DNA of 64,000 bases from Zingiber officinale (lineage: Eukaryota > Streptophyta > Magnoliopsida > Zingiberales > Zingiberaceae), in contig NC_055992.1 in the NCBI RefSeq assembly GCF_018446385.1, positions 19,066,877 through 19,130,876 of the forward strand, in the 5' to 3' direction. Positions 1-11,265 of the stretch are shown piece by piece. Both the position numbers and the translations under genes were made by a program. Every line of letters starts with the position of its first letter. Position 1 is the first letter of the stretch. The notes below the pieces were generated by a model. It was not told where the DNA came from. It worked only from the letters and a program-made list of their open reading frames with translations, and did not search any database.

Positions 1-1
1 C

Positions 2-1069
2 TACTCAACATCCAAGGAAGAAGAGGAGGAGAGTTCCTCTTGTTCAAGTTCGGAGCAAGAAGAAGAAGTTCCCACCTCCGGAAGGGTTGAAGAAGAAAGC
101 TCATCTCCATCCACAACCCTAGGTAACTCAAACACTGTGATTTCAAGCAAATTACACATAATGTGTTTTGAGTGTAGGAAACATGGACATTACAAGAGCA
201 AATGCCCAAAGAAGGTTAGGAAGACTCCACCGGCACCAAAGGTCAAGGAAGCCGGAGTCCCAACATGCAAAGGCAAGAAGCATGTGGTGTGCTTTCAATG
301 CAAGCAACGGGGACACTATAGGAGCCAATGTCCGAAGGGGAGGAAACCTCACAAGGACAAGGGATGCACATCGATAGGGGGAGCTAAGGCAAACCCTAAG
401 GTATCTTTTAAGGCTCATTCGTGCAATTCTAGTAGGATACATGCTAGTAATTTTATTGCATTAGTCAATAATGATAAGCATGTTAACACTAGAAATCAAT
501 ACATGTGCTTAGGTGCTAAACATGTCAACCTAGATAGGGATACTACTAGGAATGCTAACCCTAGGATTAACACTTCTAAGGTTAAGGAAAACCTAGGTAG
601 AAACCCCAAATCAACTAGACACATGCCTAGGAATGCCTCAAAGAACAATGACAAATTAAAACTTGAGGTATTAGAGAAGGAGAATCAAGTCTTGAGGTCA
701 AGACTTGATACTTTGGAAAAGGCTCTTAAGAACTTGGAGAAGTCATCTCTAGGGTTTAAGGGTCAAAAACCAATGTCCAAGGACAAGAAAGGTTTGGGTC
801 ACAAACCTAAGTCCCAAGTGGTCAAGCCCACTTATCATAATGTTCCATTCGATTATGGAACAAAATCTAGGGCTAGGAAGACCATCACCAAGGTCACAAG
901 GGGAGTCACCCCTAGAGTTGATCTTGATGAGTCTCAAATGACCAAGGCTTTAAAGCCTAAGAGGGTCATTAGGAGGGTTGCTAGGGAAGTTATCCCTAGT
1001 GAATATTTAGTAAACCCAATGAGCTCTAATAGGTATTGGGTTCCTAGGAGCATCTTCTCTACCTCATAA
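2..1069 (+). CDS. Gag-like nucleocapsid protein of element A (5' partial)
   Basis: The reading frame is open from the window edge to a stop at 1069, so the protein start lies upstream. Near its beginning is an acidic Glu/Ser-rich stretch, followed by two CCHC zinc knuckles of the form C-X2-C-X4-H-X4-C (CFECRKHGHYKSKC and CFQCKQRGHYRSQC), which bind retroelement RNA in nucleocapsid proteins. A basic, coiled-coil-prone segment follows (around 660-750, rich in Leu/Glu/Lys), then a basic tail ending in WVPRS and a stop. In autonomous Copia elements protease would follow here. It is absent, so this element probably supplies Gag only or is dead. It could also be a C-terminal gag domain of an element trans-mobilised by a relative. 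Confidence 0.75.
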   Translation, partial: YSTSKEEEEESSSCSSSEQEEEVPTSGRVEEESSSPSTTLGNSNTVISSKLHIMCFECRKHGHYKSKCPKKVRKTPPAPKVKEAGVPTCKGKKHVVCFQCKQRGHYRSQCPKGRKPHKDKGCTSIGGAKANPKVSFKAHSCNSSRIHASNFIALVNNDKHVNTRNQYMCLGAKHVNLDRDTTRNANPRINTSKVKENLGRNPKSTRHMPRNASKNNDKLKLEVLEKENQVLRSRLDTLEKALKNLEKSSLGFKGQKPMSKDKKGLGHKPKSQVVKPTYHNVPFDYGTKSRARKTITKVTRGVTPRVDLDESQMTKALKPKRVIRRVAREVIPSEYLVNPMSSNRYWVPRSIFSTS

Positions 1070-2266
1070 ATGGGTTAGAGAGTGTCAACTCCGATTAGAA
1101 GGGTAGTTAACCCAACTTTGAGGAAATTGACACTCAAGGAGCATTTTCAAGGTTTTGAGAACTTTTGAAAATGAAATGGAATTATCATTTACTCCTTTGA
1201 TTTCATCTTTAAATGTGCCTAAAGATTGGAAATTTCATTTTTAATATCAATTGGCACAATTTGGGAAAATCTAGAGAACTCTCGAAGAAAAATGAAACAT
1301 GCCAAGTTTTGAGGATAAATTTGATCTTTAAGTGGCATGAATTAATCTAGAGTTCAAGAAGTGTCAAAATTAGGATTTTGACATTTTGGGGCAATCTAGG
1401 ATTAAATTTGAAGTTAGCCAAGTGGTTAAGGATACTTAGATAGGTAATCTAGGTATATTTATTTATGCTAAATCTTGCCATGATTGTTTGCCCCCACATG
1501 TCATGACATCATGTTTCGTTTCATTATCATTTGAAATGTCATGATAATGCTTAGGCTAGTTTTTATGTCATGTTTATTTAAGTTTCAAACTTTATGGCAT
1601 GACATCATGACATTGGCACATGTTTTCATTTATGATACCATTTTATGCCATGTCATCATCTCTTGCATTAATAATCAATTGAATTGATTTAAGGATGAAA
1701 AACACATCTTGATATTGAGATCAAATTTGTGTTTTGAAAATGCATGAGACCTTAGTCTAAGATACCTAAACTCATATCTCACATCAAAATTGCCATGGAT
1801 GTGTTTGATACACTTTAGATGTGTGTGAGATATTAGGATCATGAATTAGGATCAAGGTGCATAGTTCTTGTACCTAGATGAGCCTAATTCAAGAAATGGA
1901 GGATCATAGGGAAAGCTTGTGTACAAGTCATGTACATTTAGCCCTAAGATTATGGTCCTAAATTAAAAGGATTAAAATCATTTTGAAATTGATTTGGAAA
2001 ACCTTGATGAAGCCATCTTAGTGATTGCATTCATCATTGAACATTGTGATACAAAGTTGAGTTAAACTTGAACTATTTTAAAGTTTTTGAACTTTGTATC
2101 AAGATTGAAAAATAGAAGTTATTTTCATAGAAAATTATTTTTCCATGATAGTATATGTTATGAGGAATGTATTCTCAAAATTTTATAATTTTTGAAATTT
2201 TCTGGAATTTTTAAAGGGTTTCTGAATTTCGGAAGAGGAAAATCAGAAATCTGTGTTTAGAGCCTT

Positions 2267-2401
2267 GATCGGTCTGCGGACCGATCCAGGGAAGCATGGA
2301 TCGGTCTGCAGACCGATCCAGTGAGATCCAGTGCGATCAGTGAGGTGTGGATCGGTCACTGGACCGGTCCAGATGGACTCTGATCGGTCTGGGGACCGAT
2401 C
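2267..2401. promoter_or_regulatory. Cluster of four palindromes inside element A
   Basis: Four copies of the dyad GATCGGTCNNNNGACCGATC occur at 2267-2286, 2299-2318, 2350-2369 and 2382-2401. The arms are nearly perfect and only the four central bases vary (TGCG, TGCA, ACTG, TGGG). The same dyad, with shorter centres, recurs in the LTR of this element just upstream of its TATA box. Function is unknown. A protein-binding site or a hairpin-forming segment is an inference. Confidence 0.65.
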
Positions 2402-2744
2402 AGGGCATGTCAACTTGCCTGATATTTCAGTTATGGAAGTGGTGTTTTTGGGATTTCTAAAGGTTTGGAACTCACAAAGACATTGTTGGTGCAATGGTCA
2501 AGGGGGAGTTGACCTTTAGGGGGAGTTTTACCTAATTGTCAAGGGGGAGTTGACTTTTAGGGGGAGTTTTTACTCCTTAAGACTTTTGAGGATTAGTGAT
2601 ATGGGATTATCACTAAGTTGATTGTTGAGTTTAGTATCAAGGGGGAAATTAAGAGTTTCAATGAAAGGTATGGGACTTTCATTAGGAAGAAACTTTTGAC
2701 CTTGATACTCTCCTTTTCTTTTGATGTGTGTCAAAAAGGGAGAG

Positions 2745-3040
2745 TGTTCATTGGAGAATTATTGGAGAACCCAAGTTAGGTTATCGGGTTAACCTAAGCT
2801 AGGGAAGAATGTCAAGGAATGTTCGAGGAAGAACATTGGAATTCTTTTTGATGTGTGTCAAAAAGGGGGAGAATTATTGGAGAACCCAAGTTAGGTTATC
2901 GGGTTAACCTAAGAGGAGAATGTCCAGAGAATGTTCAAGGAAAGAACATTGGACATTGGAAGATGGTTGAAAACCTAAGTTAGGTTATCGGGTTAACCTA
3001 ACTTGATTATGGGTTTTGTCAAACATCAAAAAGGGGAGAT
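2745..3040 (+). repeat. Triplicated block with polypurine-tract-like motif
   Basis: Three copies of a block containing 'ttaggttatcgggttaacct' (near 2773, 2889 and 2981), together with repeated 'tgtgtgtcaaaaaggg' motifs, lead up to the real polypurine tract. The last copy runs into 'aaaaaggggagat' immediately before the LTR at 3041. Repeated polypurine-like sequence near the 3' LTR is known in some SIRE-like elements. Confidence 0.65.
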
Positions 3041-3269
3041 TGTTGGTGCAACCTTAGGTCAAGGTTGACTGGTTGACCCGACTCGAGGTGACTTGACTCG
3101 AGTTGTATTTTGATGTTTGACTTGGGAAGATTGTCGGTGCAACCTTAGGTCAAGGTTGACCTAGTTGAGTTGCATGTCGATGTTTGACGAGAAGAGTTGT
3201 ATTCTTGATGTTTGACAAGAATAGGTGTTTGGGAGATTGTAGGTGCCCCAGGTCAAGGTTGACCTGGTT

Positions 3270-3860
3270 GACCTGATTCGAAAAGTCCAAGTATGGAGAC
3301 TTGGCATCGAAAAGTCCAAGCACGGAGACTTGGCACGGGAAAAGTCCAAGCGGGTAGCTGGCACGCGGAAAGTCTAAGTATGGAGACTTGGCACGAGAAA
3401 GTCCTAACTGGGAGCAGGTGGAAAGTCCCAGTGAGTGAAGCTGGGAAAGTCCTAACTGGATGTTAGGCGGTTGGAAAGTCCCGTGAGTGAAGCCGGGAAG
3501 TCCTAATCGATGTTAGGCAGTGGAAAGTCCCGTGAGTGAAGCAGCAATGGGAAAGTCTTAACTGGATGTTAGGCATTGGAAAGTCCCGTGAGTGAAGTCG
3601 GGCGAAAGTCCTAACTGAGGTTAGGCGGTGAAAACCCTAGTGAGTGAAGCTAGGTGAAAGTCCCGTGAGTGAAGCCGGCAGGAAAATCCAGATGGATCAA
3701 GGATGATCGGACATCCGGTGTTGAGAAGGTCAAGTAGGTCAAGGGAGGACCGGATACTTGACACGAAGAGAAAAGTCCAAGTGGGTCAAAGGATTGACCG
3801 ACACTGGTGAGGAGTCTTAGCAGGTCAAGGGAGGGACCGGACGCAGCATGATGTACCAAC
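3270..3860. repeat. Tandem minisatellite in U3 of LTR A
   Basis: About ten units of 30-50 bp carry the shared words 'aaagtcc', 'gagtgaagc' and 'taactggatgttaggc'. Units drift in length and sequence, so this is an old expansion. It lies in the upstream part of U3, before the palindromes. Confidence 0.8.
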
Positions 3861-3917
3861 AGTCAAGGTTGACCGGATGTTGGTTTGGGAGACTTGGGAC
3901 TTGGTTTGGGCAAAATA

Positions 3918-4216
3918 GCTGGATCGGCCCGCATCGATCGATTGTGTATCCGATCGGTCCGTGACCAATCGATAACAAAAAGGTTTACCTGATCGGTGGG
4001 GACCGATCTGATCGGCCCCGGACCGATCGTGAGTGGGATCGGTCCGGACCGATCAGATTCCACGCAGAGTTGGGCAACTCTGTGAAGCCTTCGATCGGTC
4101 CGGGGACCCAGGGCCTGATCGGTCCCCACGACCGATCAGTTCAGCCCCAGACCGACACGTCCTAGCCGTTGCGTAGCAACGGCTAGTTTCTTCGCTGTCT
4201 TCTTCGCAGTATAAAG
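3918..4216 (+). promoter_or_regulatory. LTR A promoter: palindrome run plus TATA box
   Basis: Imperfect palindromes with GATCGGTCC...GGACCGATC arms occur at about 3918, 3953, 3990, 4011, 4038, 4091 and 4118. About 70 bp further on lies TATAAAG (4210-4216), followed by 'ggggtcgagg'. The layout marks the U3 promoter of the retrotransposon. The palindromes are candidate regulatory sites, inferred from position only. Confidence 0.7.
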
Positions 4217-4743
4217 GGGTCGAGGGCCTGTGACTTCTTCTTTTCTTCTAGAACTTCGTCCTCGGCAAGCTTACGTCAAGAGCTGATGAGCTCGCCCAGA
4301 GCTTCGCGTGAGCTTCGATCGCCGACCACCGCGTTTGGGTTGTGAAGTTGCTGCTTCACCTCCAGTCGACAAGAAAGCAAGCAATTGGTAGAGTGCTATT
4401 GTATTCATATTGTATTGCTTTTCTTACTGTTCTTGTACTCTTTGTTTGCTGTTGCAAACGTTTGTGGCGAGGTTTCTCCACCCACAAGGAGTATATTGTA
4501 TTAGCCGGTTCTCCGGGGGCTCATCCACCGACGGATTGACTGGACTCGTCCACCTTACGGACACGCCGAGGAGTAGGAGCCCTAATCTCCGAACCTCGTT
4601 ACATCCTTGTGTTAAGGTTTGGTTTTCTTCTCTTTCGTTTCTTTGTATTTTCCGCTGCGCTAACACGTTTTGTAGAAAGAAACGACGATTTGGGGTCGGC
4701 TATTCACACCCCCTCTCTAGCCTCCGTACGAAGGATCCTAACA

Positions 4744-5455
4744 AGGGAAGCTTAGTCTATGCATGTATAGGATGATATGGCTTCGACCTGGTGCATTTGG
4801 CTAAGTGGAACTAACCGAAGCTACCCTTTATAAATCCTAACCAGTTAGACCAGGGTTTTGTACTAAGTCCAGTGGATAGGACTATTTGGAAAACCTCGAA
4901 GGCATGGTTACTTTAATGATGTCCAAGTGACTCACCATAGCCCAGAAGTTTATCCAGAGAATGCTTATTTGTTGAACCCAAAGCTAAACTTGAATCTAAC
5001 ACAAGTTAAAAAGAAACTCTAAAATTGAATCTAATTCATCTCACAAAATTATAGGATTTCCTGATTGAAAACATAGATCGGGTGAGATGACTAAGAAAAT
5101 GAAATTAAAATTAAAATTAAAATTAAAATTAAATTAAATTAAATTAAAAATTAAATTTAATTAAAATCAAATTAAATTAAAATTAAAATTAAATTAAATT
5201 AAAATAAACTTAAAATTTTTTTAATCTTAAGAATTTATTTTAAAGCTTAATTTTTTTAACTTAAAAATTTATTTTAATCTAAATTTTTTTTAAACTTATT
5301 TTAAAATTAAAACTTAAATTTTCTTTAAACTTAAAAAATTTATGTTAAATTTGAAACGTAAATATTTTAACTTAACAATTTATTAAAACTTAAAACATCT
5401 TTAAGTTCAATAGTTAGACTAACCCCAATTCCTACCTATTATAGGAAACTAAGTG
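4744..5455 (+). other. Conserved gag-pol linker region of element B
   Basis: There is no open frame. The first 300 bases match, in reverse complement, parts of element C (28080-28264 and 29857-29930), and more distantly element D near 13750-13870. This is followed by an AT-rich run of 'attaaaatta' units (5099-5210) and more AT-rich text up to the protease. The conservation between copies shows that it is a real part of this element family. Confidence 0.7.
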
Positions 5456-5456
5456 G

Positions 5457-8420
5457 ATTTTGGATAGTGGTTGCTCCAAACACATGATTGGAGATCACAC
5501 AAAATTCACTCAACTCACCTACAAAAGCCTAGGAACAGTTGCCTTTGGGAACAATGACAAACTCAAGGTAATTGGTATAAGTAACATAGAACTAAAAATT
5601 GATTTTATTATTACAAATGTTTTACTTGTTGAAAATTTCAAATATAATCTCTTGAGTATCAGTCAACTGTGTGATACTAAATATAGGTTAGGTTTTTATC
5701 TACAGAATGCTTAATCAAACACCTAGACAATCCTAACATAAGCCTAAAAGGGTTTAGAAAAGACAACATCTATGCAATCAACTTAACCATTTCTTCAATT
5801 GAGTGTCACTTAACACAAAAAGAAGAAACCTGGTTATGACATAGAAGGATGTCACACACAAATTTTATAAATATAAGTAAACTAAATGGATTAGTTAGAG
5901 GTCTACCAAAATTACCTAACTTAGACTCAACCATATGTAATGCTTGTCAACAAGGTAAATAGACAAAACTCACCCACAAACCAACTAATCAATCACAAAC
6001 CAACTCAATACTAGAACTATTACACTTAGATCTATTTGACTCCCATGGAATCAAATCAACTAGTGATAATAGATGACTACTCTAGGTTCACCTGGGTAAA
6101 ATTCTTAAAAAATAATGATGAAACTTTTAAAAAATTTTCAAACTTTTGCAAACAAGTTGAAAATGAAAAGGAGCTTAAAATTAAAAGGATTAGAAGTGAT
6201 AATGGGGGAGAATTCAAAAATCATAATTTCAACAAATTTTGTCTTGAAAATGGCTACCATCACAAATTTTCGTGTTCTAAAACCCCCCAACAAAATGGGA
6301 TTGTAGAAAGAAAAAATAGAACCTTACTTGAAGCCTCTAGAACGATGTTAAATGAATACAACCTACCTAAATACTTTTGAGCAGAAGCTGTCAGTACAGC
6401 TTGCTACGTACAAAACAGAACAACTTTAAATAAAATCCATAACAAAACATCTTTTGAAGTTTATCATAATGAACAACCCAATATAAAATACTTTAGAGTA
6501 TTCAGGTGTCCCGTTTTTATCCTAAACACAATATAACACTTAGGAAAATTCACCTCTAAAGTTGAAAATGGAATCTTTCTAGGCTACTCCCTAAATAGTA
6601 GAGGCTACAGGGTTTACAATAAGGTTAACTTAAGAATTGAAGAAACCACTAACATGAAATTTGAAGAGTCCAAACAAAATCCAGAACAAACACAACTTCA
6701 ACCAATTGAATTTGTTCAACAAAATAATAATTCTTAAGGAACTAACCAAACTCTAAGTCCTGAAGAAGAAGAACAACCTCAGGAAAGTCAACCCCCTAGA
6801 ACTATAAGAGTCAACCCAAATCACCCAACTGATTAAATAATTGGTGACCCAAATCTTAGAGTTCAAACTAGATCATCCTTCAGAAATCTAAGTCAAATAT
6901 CTTTAATTTCAAAAATTGAACCCAAAAACATAGCTGAATCACTACTTGACCCAGACTAGGTCATAGCTATGCAAGAAGAATTAGCTCAATTTGAGTGAAA
7001 TGAAATTTGGGACTTAGTACCACCACCCAAAAATAAGAAAATAATAGAAACAAAATGGGTATTTAGAAATAAATTAAGTGAAACTGGAGAAATTACACGA
7101 AATAAAGCCAGGCTAGTTGCTAAGGGGTTCAGTCAAGTAGAAGGACTTGACTATGATGAAACTTATGCCCCAGTAGCTAGACTGGAATCCATTAGAATGC
7201 TACTAAGTTATGCAGCACACAAAGGGTTTAGACTATACCAAATGGATGTTAAGTCGGCATTCCTAAACGGACTAATAAAGGAAGAAGTCTACGTAGGACA
7301 ACCACCTAAGTTTGAGAGTCTAGAACACCCTAATTATGTCTATAAATTGAAGAAAGCCTTATATGGACTTAAACAAACACCTAGGGCATGGTATGAAAGA
7401 TTAACATCTTATCTAATTTCTAAAGGATTTAACCAAGGACAAATTGACCCAACCTTATTTGTCAAATTAATAAAGGAAGATATCTTTATAGCACAAGTTT
7501 ACGTAGATGACATAATTTTTTGTTCAACAAATTCAGATTTCCTAGATGAATTTACAAGTTTAATGGAGCACGAATTTAAAATGAGTCTGGTAGGCACATT
7601 ATCCTATTTTTTAGGATTACAAATCAAACAAACAAATGAAGATAACTATATTTATCAACAAAAATATACTAAGGAATTACTTAAGAAATTTGAAATGGAA
7701 AACACCAAAGAGATGAAGACACCTATGGCAGTAAACACAATCCTAGACGATGATCCCAATGGAAAACCAGTTGATCTAAAGTATTATAGGAGTGTCATAG
7801 GTAGCCTACTATACTTAACTGCAAGTCGACCAGATATCTTATTTGCAATTAGTATGTGTGCAAGATACCAAACCTGTGCTAAAGAATCCCATCTGACTCA
7901 AGTCAAAAGAATCTTTAGATACCTTAAAGGAACAACAAATGTAGGCATTTGGTATCCTAGGACTAATAACTTTGAATTAATAAGGTACTCTGACTCAGAT
8001 TATGCTGGATGCAAGTTAGATCGCAAAAGCACAAGTGGCGGATGTCAATTATTAGGTCCATCACTTGTCAGCTGGTTTAGTAGAAAGCAACATTGTGTTG
8101 CCCTTTCTACAACTGAGTCAGAACATATAGCAATAGGAGAGTGTATTGCACAATTATTATGGATGATGCACACCCTAAAAGATTTCAACTTGAACCTCAC
8201 AAATGTCAAAGTCTTAATTGACAACATTAGCTCAATTAACCTAACAAAAAATCTAGTGCATCATTCCAGAACTAAACATATTGAAATTAGGCATCACTTC
8301 ATCAGGGATCATGTTACTAAAGGGGACATTGAACTCAAATACATTGAGTCAAAATCTAATTTAGCTGACATATTCACAAAACCACTCCCTGAAAGTGAAA
8401 TTAACAATCTGTGTAGATAG
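5457..8420 (+). pseudogene. Copia pol polyprotein of element B, broken by stops and two frameshifts
   Basis: Pol of Copia elements cuts the polyprotein, integrates the cDNA and copies the RNA. The protease active site is seen as LDSGCSKHM at 5460. Integrase shows DYSRFTWVKFL, RSDNGGEF and TPQQNGIVERKNRT (6070-6330). Reverse transcriptase shows [10 protein letters not shown] and the catalytic YVDDIIF (around 7240 and 7501). RNase H shows [18 protein letters not shown] (7990-8040). The frame shifts near 5712 and back near 6035. In-frame stops occur at about 5838, 5959, 6378, 6535, 6736, 6835, 6957 and 7000, several replacing a Trp or Gln codon. Only 7197-8420 is uninterrupted. The element is therefore dead by itself. 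Confidence 0.9.
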
Positions 8421-9665
8421 TTAGGAATGTGTTTAATAGACTAGGATTTTTAAAATTCAAAATTGCTTTCAAATTGACTATTTTAAATTCTAAGGTAAAT
8501 TTGTTTTCATTTGTTTTAAAACCTTCCAACTTTTAGAATTTCAAAACAACTTTAGCCTTAGACTAGAAAAATCCCCTTAGAAATCATGTTCCCCCAGGAC
8601 TAGTATTTGAGCATCTCACCAACACCTTAGGATTACCTTGCCTGTGATTGACAAACTTAGAAAGGGGTGAGATGTATAGGCCAATTGTCTGGACTTAAGA
8701 TGCTTATGTCAGTGCATCAATATAAGTCTGGACGTTAAATACAAAACCTACATTAATCAAGTTAAGTTATTCAGCTTAGTCAACCACTAACTGATCACAA
8801 TGAACTTAACTTGACTAACCAAGTGAAAACTAACATCTTCTGATAATCAGTAAGTAACTAATTGGTTAGACAACTATTTTAAATGTCAGGTTTAGGGGGA
8901 GGATTAATTTTTCCTTTACTAAAATTGGTTTCTGAAAAATACTTTCTTAAAAATATTTTAACAAATCTGACTTATCTTTGTAAAATCTAATAAACTTGGT
9001 TTTGAAAATCTTACTTTTGCAAAATTATCTTTATAAAACTTATGTTCTAACTTTACAAGCTTATTCTAAAAATTTCAATAATTGGATCTAGCTTTAAAGT
9101 TTGATTTAAAAATTAAATTTCACTTCATTTTGAAAATATGGATTTTGCAAACTTAGACTTAAAAAATAAATTTTTTAAGTAGATCTTCAAACTTAATTTT
9201 GAAATTTTGATTTTGAAAACTCATGTTTGTAAAGAATTCCAAGTTAAAACTTATTTTGAAAATTCAATTTCTTGAAACTTGGATACTTATGTTTGAAAAT
9301 TAGACTTATACTTTCTCCCTGAGTTTGCAAATTCATTTAATGTTGCAAAAATTACTTTTACTCAAAATATACTAAGTTATTTTTTAAAACTTAGTTATGT
9401 TACAAAAATTACTATGTGGTGAAATTTAAAACTCCCCCAAGTTAACTTGACATCTACATCTTTTTATGTATTCTGTATGTTTGAATGTTTGAATTATATC
9501 CTTGTTTGATGAATGCCAAAGGGGGAGGGATAGGTGGTTAAGTTAGAAAAACAAAATAAAATTAAAAACCAACTTAAACCTCATGCTAGAATAAAATTCT
9601 TAATTTTTTACTCGCATATTTTTACTAACTTAACCAGGTTGTCATTCCATCAAAAAGGGGGAGAT
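8421..9665 (+). other. Post-pol non-coding region and polypurine tract of element B
   Basis: AT-rich sequence with no coding potential. A segment around 8590-8700 ('gagatg', 'gatgcttatgtcagtgcatc') recurs in element D near 10860-10980, which shows the two families are related. The region ends with 'tcaaaaagggggagat' (polypurine tract), which primes plus-strand DNA synthesis. Confidence 0.7.
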
Positions 9666-9769
9666 TGTTGGTACGGTTAGCACTAATGGTCTAACTCAGG
9701 TTTTGATGAATGACAAATCGGGTTAAGTTAGGTTTGTTGTGATCTAACACTCTGACCGAGTGTGCAGAC

Positions 9770-9975
9770 GAAGTCCAGACAGGTCAACGGCCTGACCAGA
9801 TGTCTGGCACGAAATCCAAGCGGGTCGACGGGCTGACCGGACGCTTGGTGAGAAGTCCAGCTAGGTCGACAGGCTGACCGGATAGCTGACGAGAAGTCCA
9901 AGCGGGTCGACGGGCTGACCGGACGCTTGGTAAAAAGTCCAGACGGGTCAAAAGGCTGACCGGATGTCTGGCAGG
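9770..9975. repeat. Tandem units in U3 of LTR B
   Basis: Four to five units of about 55-60 bp, each with 'aagtcca', 'gggtcgac' or 'aggtcgac' and 'ggctgaccgga'. The same block is present in reverse in the element C LTRs at about 24005-24215 and 32535-32730. Confidence 0.75.
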
Positions 9976-10237
9976 TAAGTGAAGGTAAGTCACTGGAAGG
10001 GAGTGACTGCGAGGACGCATTCCCGGGAAGGGAACGTTAGGCGTCGATCCAGCGTCGATCCATTTCGGATATCTAAGTCGAGATCGTGACTAGATTCCGG
10101 TCTCGGAAAGACAAAATCTAAGTCATACTTTTCATGTTAAACTTATGAACTGTGCTAACACTTTGTTTTTGCAGGAAATTTATTATACTTGCCTCAGACT
10201 AACCTTGTCTTGCAGGAGAATGACCTGTTCTGGAGAA

Positions 10238-10407
10238 AGTGGTCCAGGCGCCCGGAGGGGATTCGGGCGCCCGGAAGGGATCCGGGCGCCCGGGAGGCAA
10301 GTTTTATCCCGATTGCGCGTCACCACATGGAGCTCGCTGGTTGGACCTGCCATGTCTCACCAGGGCGTCTGGAAGGGATCCGGGGCGCCCCGAGCTTCAT
10401 ATAAAAG
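10238..10407 (+). promoter_or_regulatory. LTR B promoter: GGGCGCCC palindromes plus TATA box
   Basis: Repeated palindromic cores (GGGCGCCCGG three times at 10245-10295, and GGGGCGCCCC at 10382) lie immediately before TATAAAAG at 10400-10407. GC-rich perfect dyads at this density are unlike the rest of the LTR. Position suggests a promoter-proximal element. Confidence 0.65.
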
Positions 10408-10773
10408 AAGGGGCAGGGGTGGAGCTTCAACAACAACTTAGAATCCAAGATCTGCTGTTCTGTGCTATTGCGACGCCACGAAAAGCTTTCCGACTCAGTG
10501 CTGGTTTTGTTTTAATTCTATTGTCGGTATTTTCTTTACCTATCAATTCTTGTACTTAACTCTGTAATATTCGAATTGATAGTGATTGTCCACCAAAAGC
10601 GGTCAACGATCGCGGGCCTTGGAGTAGGAGTCGACACAGGCTCCGAACCAAGTAAAACCGAACTGTGTTAGCCTTGCCTTCTTACTTTGTCATTTCTTTT
10701 CCGCTGTGCTTACTCGAGAAAAGTTTAATCGATATTCACCCCCCCCCCTCTATCGAACTCTCACGATCCAACA

Positions 10774-11265
10774 GCAGGTTGGTCAATTTGAGTATTTAGT
10801 ACTAACTAGGTTGTTACTAGCTCGTTAACTCAAATTGATCCATGTATGTTGTTTAAAGCCCATATTTATAGCGATTCATTGACATAAGCATCTGAAATCT
10901 TAGGCTAGGTCCTAAGCATCTCACCCATTCTAAGTTATCAAACAAGGGATCCTACTGTGCTTGTGAGATGCTGGCTCCTAGAACTATAGAATCATGCAAT
11001 TCTACGGTAGGTCCTAGGCTACTCCCGAAAAATGAAAATATTTGGAAAGAGTTTTGAAAACCAAAATTTGAAAAGGGAATTTTTACAAAAATATTCTTGA
11101 AAAATAAACTAAGTAATAATGGTTCAAAAAATAAGAAAACCTATTCTATAAAACACAACCAACAGTTATGCAAAAATAAGTGACCAGAAATACAAATTAC
11201 TAGTACGAGGTCCAAATATATATAAGTCTGATAGCCCACACTAGTCCAGAAGTAAATATAAAGAG
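10774..11265 (-). other. Post-ORF non-coding region of element D
   Basis: No coding potential. Around 10860-10980 it matches the post-pol region of element B (8590-8720) in reverse complement, including the 'gggtgagatg' and 'gatgcttatgtca' words. This places the end of D's coding part at about 11260. Confidence 0.55.

Larger units (their letters stand above)
1070..3040 (+). other. Non-coding internal region of element A
   Basis: No reading frame of note is present. The stretch holds AT-rich text with many direct echoes of 'tcatgacatcatg' (1495-1680), a cluster of four 20-base palindromes (2267-2401), and repeated blocks near the 3' end. It occupies the position of the post-pol region in SIRE-like Copia elements and ends in the polypurine tract before the LTR. 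Confidence 0.6.
1..4743 (+). mobile_element. Element A: pol-less Copia-type LTR retrotransposon (3' part)
   Basis: This is the 3' part of an LTR retrotransposon whose 5' LTR lies left of the window. A gag-like reading frame with two zinc knuckles runs to 1069. Instead of protease, integrase and reverse transcriptase there follow about 2 kb without coding potential, then a purine-rich polypurine tract (3027-3040) and a 1.7 kb LTR. The gag ends with a Trp-Val-Pro-Arg-Ser motif, which in plant Copia elements normally stands just before the protease, so an internal deletion of pol is the simplest reading. The element is inserted into element B: sequence resuming at 4744 matches the same internal region of element C. 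The expected target duplication is AGGGA (4744-4748), but its partner lies outside the window. Confidence 0.8.
3041..4743 (+). repeat. 3' LTR of element A (1703 bp)
   Basis: The repeat begins TGTTGG directly after the polypurine tract and ends CCTAACA, so it has the short TG...CA inverted ends expected of an LTR. Within it, in order, are a run of tandem minisatellite units (3270-3860), a run of palindromes (3918-4140), a TATA box (TATAAAG at 4210), and a transcribed R-U5 part ending 'ctattcacaccccctctctag', a motif also seen at the end of the other Copia LTRs here. Confidence 0.85.
4744..10773 (+). mobile_element. Element B: Copia LTR retrotransposon, 5' part cut off by element A
   Basis: The right-hand part of a Copia element: inter-ORF region, pol, post-pol region, polypurine tract (9652-9665) and 3' LTR. 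Domain order protease-integrase-reverse transcriptase-RNase H is diagnostic of Copia. The 5' LTR and gag lie left of element A, outside the window. It shares its LTR family with element C. The base right of the LTR starts GCAGG (10774-10778), the expected target duplication, and the sequence that follows belongs to element D. Confidence 0.85.
9666..10773 (+). repeat. 3' LTR of element B (1108 bp)
   Basis: Begins TGTTGG after the polypurine tract and ends GATCCAACA. It is the same family as the two LTRs of element C (1075 and 1050 bp): they share the start 'ggttagcactaa', the tandem block, the GGGCGCCC palindromes, the TATA box and the end 'attcacccccc...tctatcg'. Confidence 0.88.

Noticed and set aside
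3270-3860. CRISPR-like array
   Set aside because: Units vary in length and sequence, there are no constant repeats with unique spacers, and the context is a plant LTR.
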